64,000 bases of DNA. It comes from Nereocystis luetkeana. Lineage: Eukaryota; Sar; Phaeophyceae; Laminariales; Laminariaceae. The position numbers and the translations under genes are program-made. Positions 47,448-57,938 of the stretch are shown in pieces. The notes beneath the pieces were generated by a model. The model worked only from the letters and a program-made list of their open reading frames with translations, ran no database searches and was not told the origin of the DNA. The stretch is from assembly GCA_031213475.1 (NCBI GenBank), contig JARUPZ010000018.1, positions 1,984,001-2,048,000 on the forward strand, given 5' to 3'. How positions within the stretch are numbered: the first letter of the stretch is position 1; each line of letters begins with the position of its first letter.

Positions 47448-48555
47448 TCAGTGTGTACTGTAAGCGCATTGCGATGGCGTGCCTAGTTCATACGGCGGGG
47501 TATGTGGTAAGAGTTGAGACATAGAGGGGGGTACGTTCCAGGAGTCCCGTGTGGTGTGATACCATAGATAGCGATACACAAGAGAACCCACACGCCGAGA
47601 TTGAAAACCACAGCGACGAGGAAGCAGTATCACCTGGCGTAAGTTGGTGACGGTCCTGTCATAGGATTGCCACATACGTGTGTAAGTGGTTTGTGGCGTG
47701 CCAAGTGGGAACGGGGAGATAACACTAGTACAGCAGGGTTCTGTCGTAGCTCGTTTCAAGGCGCGATGGGCTCCTGGAGAACAAACACCACTGCCGGCGA
47801 CCACGGTGATCAACTAGTAGTACCATCTGACTACAGTACGCCCGACTGTCGCACAGGAGATGGAAGGAAGGCAAGACATGCGGACACCGCAGCCATGTAG
47901 CCAAGGATATGAGAAGCACACTCCGAGGCGCGGTAAACTGTGAAGTTTCACCCCACTTTCACCCGCGGGTAGCTCAGTAGAAGGCAGTCTGTATCATATG
48001 ACGTCGTCTTGGGCTATTGTACACGAGAACGTGGTCTAAACTCCCTCAGTTTTACTTGGCGTTTTCTCTTCAAAGAAATGTATTACTTGGTGTTTTTTCT
48101 TCTGATAAATGTATCTTAACATTCTGAATCGTTTAACCTCGTTCGAAGATGTTCAGTCGCCTTCAGAGTAGTCCAGCCCCGCTAACTACCTTAGCGGGGA
48201 GGGAGGGGGCAGTATGAACGAGGGGCAGTTCTGGCCAGGGTACTTAGTGAATGAAAGCTTCAAACTTGATTGTTTGTTTTTGGGCTTATATATACATACC
48301 CTGGTATATATATACCGGTATTTGGTTTGTTTTTTACATCACTTTTACTTTCCAGCCTTACTCGTGGGAGGTTTTACCCTCAACGAGCTTCTGGACAAGC
48401 CGTGGTCACAGGTGTCCACCCTTCTCCCCCCCGACACGTGCCTTTATTTTTTTGTCGCGCATAGGGTTCAGCATTCCCACTGCCCGTCGATTTTCATCGA
48501 ATGTAGCTAACTCACGCTCTCGCGCTTTCCGCTAATCAATTTCTTTTTTGCAAGA

Positions 48556-48650
48556 AAAAGCCACGAGCATGCACTCGGTGAGACTTGAACCCACAAAATT
48601 GATCCTGATAGGCACGCGGATCACCTACCAAGCCACCGGGGACGCCGGCT
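48556..48650 (-). mobile_element. tRNA-derived SINE head
   Basis: On the - strand: A box TGGCTTGGTAGG (48635-48624) and B box GGTTCAAGTCT (48591-48581). The GCCACCGGGG..CCGGC segment beyond the A box and the AAT..CTTTTTT..AAAAAG body match the SINE at 36184-36532, so both belong to one family. Confidence 0.6.
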
Positions 48651-50393
48651 TATATAGGGATAACAGACACCTTGGTAAGGATTGTGAAGGAGAGTTGGCG
48701 TGCAGGCGCTACCCCACGCTACTTTTAAGAGGCACGGAGTGAGTAGGGCACCGCGTGGCACATTGGTTTCTGACCTTGGGTATTTTCTCTGACGCGATCG
48801 GTGTGATGATGAATGATTTAGTCGGTAGGAAATGAACAGTCCAGAATCTCTCAGTGCCCGGGTTTCTTCATGTACCTTCGTTGTGTCCTTTGGGTCTCGC
48901 CGCCGCTGTTATTTTCCAGGGAGGGTGTGCCTTTGGATGTACCAGCAATACCAGTTTTGAGTTGTACCAGAACACAGAGGGTACGTGGCTTGAACAATGA
49001 TGGGCTGAAGGACCCTCATGTACGTTGTATTGTCTCGAATCGGTAGTATACGTACTTTTTTGTGTGCACGCGTTGTTTTTATCAATTTCTCTCGAGAAAC
49101 GGCTATGAGCTGCGGCGCCTCACAGGCCACTCACAAACCCTACCTATCTCGCACGACCGACCAAAAGGATTTTCTTCACTATAACCAAGCGGCGAAAATC
49201 GTAACGATCAAAGATAAACAGAAATTACGATCAAAACCTGCGGAGGGACCAAAAATAACCGTTCAGGACACCGAGACGCTGAGCGATCGTCCTGCAGCAA
49301 CATGACAGAAGCATCGCGTGTATCGCCTGATCCAACAGACAGAGAAATACCCAGTTCCAGCTGATAAAAGCAGCTTAGAAAAAACACAACCTACCACGAA
49401 AGGGAGGATAGTGCCTCCGCCCGTTTATAGAAAGAGGAATAAGGAGGAGTAAAGCAACCACGATACTGTCGCAATGGGCCAAGCCGCTGCGCTCGGCAGC
49501 ATGTCGATTTTGACAGGAGACCATCTCGACTCCACATGTCCGAGTTACGAAAAAACACCACGCGTGAATTCCTTATCTTGGTAAATCTGAAGACCCCACT
49601 AGTTTCGACGCAGTTAACAGTTGTATACCGTGGGGAGGAACCCAATCTTCATCGATCCCGGATCGTCCAGGAAACGGATAGCGCGGAGATCCGCACACCC
49701 AAAGGTGTGACGGCCGTCCGGAAAAGGCGACCCAACGCATCGTCTCTCCCGAGCCATTTTTTCGCGAGTCTAGCGCTGAGCGCAGTGGCTATTGTAGGCC
49801 AGCACTGCATGCAAACCCTCACGCCGACATGCTGGTAGAAAGGTGCCGGCACGCGACCGAGATCGGCGAAGCGAAGGTCTCAACGGTATGCCGTGTGATA
49901 CGACTGAACGGCCCACGCTGGCAACAAGACCGCACGTGCAAGAGTTATATGATTGGCCTCGACGCTGCGTGAGCAGGGCGCCTGGCAATATGGGTCCTGT
50001 AGGGATTCAAAATGCAACGCGCCCTGGTGCCTTCCTCGGCGATGCCCGAGGTGGTGTGGCATGCGAGCTTTGTCTAGAGACGACCCAACAAGGGCATCGA
50101 GAGGTACGTTTGCCAAAAGAAAACGGGCGCCACGTTCTGCATGCGCGTCATATGATGGCGGTAATTGCGAGAGGAGCGGCACTAGCACCGCTCCGTTGCC
50201 CAGTCGCTGACTGCGGAGTCCGGCACACACGACGGGACGCGTGGGAGGCGGCGGTTTAAACTGACCCGGGCCTTTGCCATCGGGCCACGCGGATAGGCGG
50301 GGGGCTCACGGGTGACACAGACCTGTGTTAAGATCAGCAGGTGGGACACTTTGTATTCCTGGATAGGTTTGCCTATTTAGTCGGTACTCGTTG

Positions 50394-51345
50394 GTACTCA
50401 CGTGTGCTGTTTGCTTAGAGATTGAAGAAGAGCAGCCTCACTCCTTTCTTGCACGGGGAGACTGGGACCAAGCTTGTGCGTCTCTGGAAAAGCCCTGGTT
50501 TCCCACTTGAGATATACCTTCCAAGTACTATAAATGCGTCCCCAGTGCCTGAACCCCGGGAATTGGCGGGCTTTCAACCTCATTAACCCTTTTAGGACCC
50601 CAGTCCCGTTTTGGGGGCAAACTTCTTATAATTTGAGTGCTTTGTCCTCACATATGGGACTGCGGTGCTAAAAGGGTTAAAGGCAGTACCCTAACACTAT
50701 AGCCCACTCTGATGAGCCGCATATTCAGAATTATGATAAATTCATGGAAACCCCGATTCCACAAACTAAAACATGAGTCGAAGATGCGGGTCCTCAAAAC
50801 CCACTCCCACACCTCTGAACGGCAAGACAACGACGCTGGCAAAGTACGTAAAAAAATGAGAGGAAGACCGAGCCTTCAGGGGCAGGGAACAATCGTCAAC
50901 GAAAGACATCGCCATGTCACCCGCAACGGGGGGGGGGGGAGGAAGATGCAAGGAAAAGCCTAAAGCGAACATCAAAAACGAGAAGAAAAATAAAACGGAA
51001 GACGCCAAGAACCACCTAAACCCAGGCTACAACTTTGGAAACGCGTCCTGTGCCACAAACGAGTGGCCCGATTACCCAGACAGACCAGACCCGACACTGA
51101 GCGGGGGGGTAGGCAGGACTAATACGCAAATAAACCATCCCCAATCAAGCCCAAGGAAAAACAAACAACTCAGAAACAAACCTAGCAGAAAAAAAACCAA
51201 CCCGAAAACTTGGAAAACGTCAAGTAGTAGAAAAACCACCCCCCAAAGTCCAGGAAAACGTCTAGCGAAAAAATATCGAGTGCAGCCGAGAAGTGAAAGT
51301 CAGCTATCCACGGCGGCGCCTCGATATTCAGTACCATAACACCTG
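50394..51345 (-). mobile_element. Second copy of the LTR-element 3' region
   Basis: Matches 25520-26450 through many landmarks: CCAAGTACTATAAAT, CCCACTCTGATGA, TTCATGGAAACCCCGAT, CAAAACCCACT, CAACACCTCTGA-like, GAGTGGCCCGATTACCCAG and TGCAGCCGAGA. No pol coding remains. It is interrupted by a MITE at 50583-50680. Confidence 0.7.
50583..50680. mobile_element. TTAA MITE inside the LTR-element copy
   Basis: TTAA flanks at 50583-50586 and 50677-50680 enclose inverted ends CCCTTTTAGGACCCCAGTCC and GGGACTGCGGTGCTAAAAGGG. The paralogous site at 25709-25727 (CCTCATTCAAAG..TACC) has no insert. Confidence 0.8.
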
Positions 51346-51970
51346 CCCACGGCAGCAGTTAATACAAAAAGGTTGCAGAGTCTCAGAGGGTAGCTCATAT
51401 TGGCCTCGGACCAAGAAATCCGTGATTTGAACATTTCCAAGATTAGTTTAGAAAACCATACGAGCCCCCTGCTTCCGCTCGGCGCTCTGATCCCACGCCG
51501 GTCTGATCCCACACCCGGTCCTGAGCCCTCCAAACTGAACCTGGATACACGTTTTGCCAACGACAGGGTCCACCACAAAAACCTTGATCCCACACTTACG
51601 GCCACAAAACTTGGGCAAAAACGACCAAAACAACTAACTAATGATATCTAAAGACCCTCGTGACCAAATTGTACGTACGCAGAGTAGGGTGGTAACACTC
51701 CGTATAAAAAGCGTGTGCAGTATGCACGCATTAAAAACAAATGAACAGTTTCAGGCTGGGTCTTATGCAATTTTTTTTGAGTGATTGAAAAAGGCAGGAA
51801 GTCGGATTTTCCACCGGCAAAAAGCCACACCAGATCGGTGCGCCATGTGCCGTCTTATCGTGAGTTTGGTTTTATTTCATGGGAGAACTAAAAAAACAGA
51901 ACACAACCGACATTTTGAACTCCACGTGGACCACGACACGAACGAGAGTCGCTCACGCCGGGTTGGGCGA

Positions 51971-52309
51971 TCAACCTTCACCACCAGCTCCTCGAAGGAA
52001 GCAGCGGAATGTGGAACCCCCTGGGGAGCTGCGTAAGGGGTTTGCTAGTCGCTGGACCAGCAAGGAGCTCTCGCCTTCGCGGAGCATGAGCTGCTTGCGG
52101 CGGTCGTAGTCAGAAAAATACCGTTTGATTGTTTTGATACTGCTGCTGTAGTCTCGTCCTATTCGTTTCCAAAGTTTCGCCTCGAGCAGCTGCTGCAGTT
52201 GGGCAGCCGCAAGAGACACGATGGTGGCCAAGGTACTGATGCCCTCCCTCTCCGTGGTGGCCGATGCACAAGTCTTGGAGCCCAGCTGTGTACAAGCGTA
52301 ACCAAGCAC
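51971..52309 (-). CDS. Possible terminal exon, hypothetical protein
   Basis: The - strand is open for about 112 codons ending in TGA at 51971. It contains helical text (LATIVSLAAAQLQQLLEAK, SSSIKTIKRYFSDYDRRKQL) and a CAG acceptor-like site near 52284. I recognise no family and found no partner exon upstream on the - strand. It could be a mobile-element fragment or chance. Confidence 0.22.
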   Translation of the reverse strand: MLGYACTQLGSKTCASATTEREGISTLATIVSLAAAQLQQLLEAKLWKRIGRDYSSSIKTIKRYFSDYDRRKQLMLREGESSLLVQRLANPLRSSPGGSTFRCFLRGAGGEG

Positions 52310-53384
52310 GTAGCGTCGTGACCCGTCATGAACCCAGTCTATAACCTAGACAAAATTGTATAATGCCACCGAGGTCTAGTGCAAAGCCAAATTTTATCAC
52401 TTTCAGAGTTGATCAGAAAAGGCTGCCAAAAAAAATCATTTCATGGAATTTCAGGAGTGATAAAATCTCGGAGGAACATTTTTTCCACCAAACAGGCCCC
52501 ATAAGACGTGATTTTGATAAAATTTGATCAGATATGGGACCAGATACCCCGAAGCCTCCGTAAACAGTCATATAATCACCTAAAAAAAAATTGCATAAGA
52601 TCCGGCCTCACACGCCAGCAAAGTTGTTGCCCGTTTATGTTCGCTCTTCTATCTGCACCCCCCATGATACATGTGTTTGTTTTTGGCGACAAACTACTTG
52701 GAAATGGAATGTAGGGGGAAAAAATAGCTACGAGTTCCAGAGTTCAATTTCTTTTTGTCGATACTCATATCACAGCAAGCATCAATCGCGATCGACCGGT
52801 GGGTGTTGTTCTGCTGATATTAAATGCGCATCATGGTAACGGGTTGAAAGTTTTAAGGGTTCTCCAGAAAAACACCATTATATTACTATTAATATTAATA
52901 GACACCGTATATCCCTCTGAATCTTTAAATCTAATCTCTGGAATCGTAAGTAAGTGCGTACGTAAAACGGAAGGATATGTTGCCAAACACCGGTATATGG
53001 TAGGATATAATAGGTAGACCTTTGGATCTTTGGCTTCGTCTTTTGCCCCGCATGCCCTCCTGCCGCGGAGCCCACAGGTCCACCTGGCATTTTGGAAAGG
53101 CCACACAGCCCGTGGGAATTATAGTAGGAAACATTGATACCCTCTATACCGCCTCTGAGCTTTGTGATCTGTGCTCTGCGCTCTCTGCGCTCTGCGCTCT
53201 CTGCGCTCTGCGCTTCTGGCTCTTGGCTGCTCGCGCTCTGTGCTCTGTCAATATGTCCGAAAACATAAGGGCCTATTACATTCCAACATGCATTTAAGTG
53301 GTCCTCACATTTACGGAGATATTGGTATAGCCGTTACAAAACCTGACAGTCCCGCCAAAGGTTTCTCGACCGCTTCTGTGGAAA

Positions 53385-56300
53385 ATGGAACTCCCTTGTG
53401 TCCACGGGGAGCATCGGGAAAGCAACCCCATAGCGGAAGTGCTGCGGCGTAACTCAGAACCACAGAGGATGTACGACGACTTTGAAACCCTGCTCGTCTC
53501 CTCGCCAGGGCCATGCGTGCTGCACGTGCAGATGAACCGCCCATCAAAGAGGAACGCAATGAACGCCAAGTTTTGGACAGAGTTTCGGGAGTGCTTCGAA
53601 CGAATCGCGGAAGATTCGGACGCCCGCGCCGTCATCGTCTCTGGAGTAGGTGAGGTCTAGACGATACGTCGGTAGGGTATGAGTCAATGCGGTGATGTTA
53701 TTCCCCGTCGCATGCCATTGCTCGGTGCTTACAGGTAACTGCTCACGCTAGGAGTTGTATGATACGAGCTCCGCGATATATACAAGCTCTCAACTCTACT
53801 CGCAAGCAGTGCCTGCTGCTGTAGGAGCTGTTCAACAAACAAAGCGTTTGCATCCAGCAGCCGATCATGTCATGGCTGACTTGGGATCCTGGTGGTGTCT
53901 CAGGTTGACAAGGGGGAACACAGGTTTTCCTATTACGGGGGACCATAGTTAATAGGACCAAATATTGTTAGTAAAAATGGTTAAATATATAGGTTTTTAT
54001 CTATACCATAGGTCCTATTAACTATGGTCCCCCGGAATAGTCGTGTGTACATGAGCCGATGTCGGGTTCGCGGCTATCGTACCGTTGCTGCTGTTGTATC
54101 GCTGCTGCTGCTGCTGCTGCTGCTGTTGGACTGTGTTTTGCGCCCATGCTATTGTTGAACTTCAGAGGAAAAGTGAAAAGTGTGGGTTCCTGTTAAATGA
54201 TACACATGAGCAAGCACTTTCCGTGGCTTGTCACCAAGGGAAGACCGTAAAGTGCGGCTGCTGCAGTACCGTGGCTTCCACAAAGTAAAGGGCTTGGAGG
54301 ACAGTGCGATACAGATACAGAGTAGCAGCAGACAGGAGAGCGAAACTATGATTAGTACATACTAGGTATACAGTAGTACAAAGCTGAAATTGCACCGCAG
54401 TTCTTTTGAATTGTTTGTATTCCTACAGTTCCTGCAGTAGAATCAGAATATTTGGCATCCGATCTCGGGTTCCCTGGTAAGTCCGATGGCACACACGGAC
54501 GCACACACGCAGACACACGCGGAAGCTCGTTCATTGCTACCACAAAGAAAAAGGTTGAAGCGTGGCTGCTGTCGTATGGTGGCTTTCCCGGATGTGCGAG
54601 CTGTGATACGCGGCAGAACGTGGGAAAACGGGAAAACCTGCCGTGCTGATTCATTTGGTGTGGATTTCCGTCGTCCTGCTTGGCTCTGGCTCGGCGGGAA
54701 GCGATCCCGCGAAAAGCCAACTCCATGCGGATTTCAACGCGTAGAGCACGCGCCACGGAACAGGGGCGGGGCCCAAACTTGCTCCGTAATGTACACACGC
54801 TGGCCCCCTGCGCCGAAAGCGCGAGAAAAGACCCGCGGCCGGAAGAGAAATGCGTGGCAATGTGCAAAAAAAGTGCGTTTCATCTACATGTACTTCAGAG
54901 GGAGCACGAGTATACGTGTAATACAAAGGACTATAGTTATGCGAGCGACTCGTCTGAAAAAGAGCCCAATACCATGTTCAGTAGTATGTGCTGCAAGTGG
55001 ATGGTGCCCGCGACATGGACAACTTTCTAGAGGCACTATATCCTTCTGCCGTGTGTACGTACTGCCGCTGAAGTCTTCGTATTTACTGGAACCATGTGCC
55101 CGAGACGCCAGGAGCCACACCGCGACCACCGACACCTTCTCAGCGGCGAGGGTAGACCTCCTATATCGGCGACTTTCGTTACCCTTTTCGAGTTATAGAT
55201 GGGCGTTAGCTACTTCGAAATCAGGAACGGCCATACCACGGCGATCGCACCGCATCCCGTCCGCTCTGTGAAGTTAAGCGGCCTCGAGCCAGGCTGCTAG
55301 TGCTGTATACGCTGGGGGGGCACGTGGGAAGCCCTGGTGCTGTTCCTTTTTTGGTTTTTGCACACAGCGCTTGAGAACAGTCCCCAACGCCCTTCACAGA
55401 TGGTGATGCAAGAGGCAACCAGTGGCCTTGGTTGTTGTGCGCCTCGCTCCCGTGCACACCACCAGCAGGATGCTGAGTGCAGTGTGCTTTGTGCCTTGCG
55501 ACAGCGTTGTTTGTTCGTTATCAAGTCATTTTGTCTTCCGTACTCTGCTTGTTGAGCGGGAGGCATGACGTCGTATTTTCGAGCGCCTTGTTTATGAGAC
55601 AAAGCTACAAGTTCCATATGTATAATGATGGTAGACTTTGCAGCCGGTAGTACTGAAGGCCGTGATTGGCTTGAAGTCTGGGACTCGTTTCTTGGTGACC
55701 TGCAAACTCGCGAACCTCAGGCGCTAAGCCCCGAGAGGTGAAGTTCTACTGCCGCGAAGGGAGGCAGCTCGCTATAGGCGGTATTGCTGCTGAGCTGTAT
55801 CGATAGCTGGTGCTTCTCCTGACCCGGAAGCATCACATCCACATCCGGTCGCCCTACCCTTTTTACGTACGTATACGCAACAAGATCGGCGCGTTGCTTC
55901 TCGCGGCTCGTACCGACTGCTGTTTCCGGGACATTGGCTACTTATGTTGCGTGTATGTACAACGGGCTTTACACCAGCCATCGGCCTGGTTCTTCGTTTA
56001 CCGCGGCCCCTCTCGTGACGTCAAGTGTAGAAATAGAGCTGCTACTCGAAACCCGGTTAATTTCGTTGTTTTCGAACGGATTGGCTTTTTGCGTTAGCCC
56101 CTTCCAAACTCCGCCCAAGTTTTAGTGGACACACTACTTGAAATAGGTATTTGGTAGTTGTTGCAGTGAGGAAATCGTCAAGGCCGTGCCGAGGTCCTAT
56201 CGTTGACGCTTGTGCGCAATCGCTATTTGTTCTTCGTTGCAGGCAACCACTTCTCGGCAGGACTGGACCTGGCCGACAATTCGAACTTGACCGACATTGC

Positions 56301-57938
56301 CAAGACATCGCAAGACGTGGCGCGACGCGCCTTTCGTTTCCGCAAGCTGGCTTTGGCGATGCAGGTGGGTTACTCTACTTGCCCCCTGCACGTGTATAAA
56401 GTAGAAACCTCATCGAATTGAACCAACAGCAGACATATTCTCCGTGGGTAAGAAGCGCATGGGAATACAACATCCCTGGCGGGCTAAGTGGACACCAAGC
56501 TAAGTGGACGCCAATCACGACCCCCTGAAACAAACCGCCCTCGTGACCTTCTGCCGTTCTGAAGCCCTGCGCGGCAACAGCAATTCCGTCTTCCGGGCGT
56601 GATTATTCACGCTTCACCGCAGGAGCGTCACCCTTCAGGGCTAAACGATATATCGAAATAGTGTGGGCACTGATTTTCCCTGGTACACTTCATGAATTTC
56701 ACTGGCATTTTGGTTAGTGCTGATATCTAGAAGCTGGGATCATGCTCCTAAAACAAAGGCGACATATTACGCAAACAGTGGAGTGCAGGGGACAATTCGT
56801 TGACGTCCCCGCCAAGCTCAAGCACTCTTCGACCCCGCTGCAAACCCGTCCGGCCCCTACCGACGGTCGATTTGAGTGCAGGAGTCCTTTTCGGCCGTGG
56901 AAAGGTGCCCTCAGCCAGTTGTTGCCGCCATCCACGGGGCGTGCGTCGGGGCCGGGGTGGACCTCGTGTGCGCGTGCGACGTCAGGATCTGCTCTGAAGA
57001 CGCCAGCTTCTGCATTGCCGAGGTCAAGGTCGGCTTGGCGGCAGACGTCGGAACGTTGCAGCGAATGCCCAAGGTGACGTCTTGTTTTGGGGAACGGGGG
57101 AGGGGGGGAGGGGCGTACTCATTTGTTGCTTGCCTTAGTCATTTGACCATTGACCACACGTCCCTTTCGAGACAGCGGGGGGGGGGGGGGGGGGGGAAGG
57201 GGGGGGGGGGCGTGGGGGGGGGAGTTTGTTGCACGAGCGCCGCTTCTTGAACCAGCCGATGCCGAAAATTTCGCGTCCAGGAAGATCATCAGAGGGACCA
57301 CAAGCGTGTGCCGTTATTTTATGGCCACAGTATGTCGATGGCGTTGGTTATCGTGCTTGTTCATGGTGAGCGTTTTATGTTGGTGGAATTTATGCTGGTG
57401 GGAGCCTACGTGGCGCCATACTCTTGATGAATGCACTGAGGGCGATGCCTCAATGATGGTCGCCGCGTCCACCCTTTACACCCTCTAGCTATTAATAACG
57501 CAACCCTGCCTGGTGTTTGTTGGCCGCTCTGTTGTGCGACGTCGAAACTGACCCGGCCGAACCCGGAAACAGATTGTGGGGAACGAATCACTGTGCAGGG
57601 AGCTCGCCTTCACGGGCCGATCGTTCGGGGCAGTAGAGGCGTTGCGCATGGGATTCGTCTCGCGAACGTGTGGGCCGGGATCCCGACGCAAAGAAGCCGT
57701 CGAGGCCTCGCTGGTGACGGCCGCGGAGATCGCGCGGCAGAGCCCCGTTGCCGTTTTCGGCACAAAGCGAAATGTCATCTACGGCAGGGACCACAGCGTG
57801 GAGGACGGGCTGGAGTACGCTGCGACGTGGAGTGGAGCGGCTCTTCAGGCCGAAGATTTGGGGCGGGCTATGCGAGCAGGGTTATCGCGAAACGAGAAAG
57901 GGGCGGCGGCTTCTCACCCGACGTTTTCGAAGTTGTAG
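53385..57938 (+). CDS. ECH1: Delta3,5-delta2,4-dienoyl-CoA isomerase, peroxisomal
   Basis: Crotonase-superfamily enzyme that shifts double bonds of 3,5-dienoyl-CoA to 2,4-dienoyl-CoA during beta-oxidation of unsaturated fatty acids with odd-position double bonds. Exons: 53385-53649, 56243-56364, 56882-57073, 57573-57938; phases 1, 0, 0; 314 residues (human ECH1 is about 328). Visible: VLHVQMNRPSKRNAMN near the N-terminus; oxyanion-loop segment GNHFSAGLDL (89-98); IHGACVGAGVDL (146-157); AEVKVGLAADVGTLQRMPK (175-193). Asp156, Glu176 and Asp184 have the same spacing as the catalytic Asp176, Glu196 and Asp204 known for the rat enzyme. The last residues TFSKL end in the type-1 peroxisomal signal SKL, as in animal ECH1. 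The start is the first in-frame ATG; an internal ATG at 53469 (MYDDFETLLV) would also give a complete fold. Intron 1 (~2.6 kb) holds a MITE and a 5S-like gene. Confidence 0.9.
53930..54040 (+). mobile_element. CTATTACGG-family MITE, best-preserved copy
   Basis: A 111 bp element in intron 1 of the ECH1-like gene. The ~30 bp inverted ends (CTATTACGGGGGACCATAG and CTATGGTCCCCCGGAATAG) differ at one position. The internal CAAATATTGTTAG..GGTTAAATATATAG is almost identical to the copy at 10149-10260. Confidence 0.85.
55223..55347 (+). rRNA. 5S rRNA-like gene in an ECH1 intron
   Basis: The start AGGAACGGCCATACCACG and end GGTGCTGTTCCT can pair as helix I (AGGAAC with GTTCCT). The internal promoter A-box-like AAGTTAAGCGGCCTCGAGCC, the loop segment CATCCCGTCCG, and a C-box-like GGGCACGTGGGAAGCCCTGG fall at the expected positions. 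A T6 Pol III terminator follows directly. Total about 125 nt, a few longer than usual 5S. Compared with the 5S consensus the GATGGGTGACC box is altered (CTGGGGGGGC), so it may be a variant 5S gene, a pseudogene or a 5S-derived SINE head. Confidence 0.65.
57112..57190 (-). repeat. Dispersed repeat shared with 17815-17910
   Basis: Contains ACTCATTTGTTGCTTGCC and GTCATTTGACCATTGACCAC, followed by a long G run, within the third intron of the ECH1-like gene. Confidence 0.45.

Larger units (their letters stand above)
47448..53384. other. Intergenic region between the kinase and ECH1-like genes
   Basis: No well-supported gene. It holds a tRNA-derived SINE near 48556-48650, a lone A-box-like sequence near 47970, the LTR-element copy 50394-51345 with its MITE, and one possible - strand exon at 51971-52309. 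The stretches 48660-50390 and 52310-53384 show nothing recognisable beyond short frames. Confidence 0.5.
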
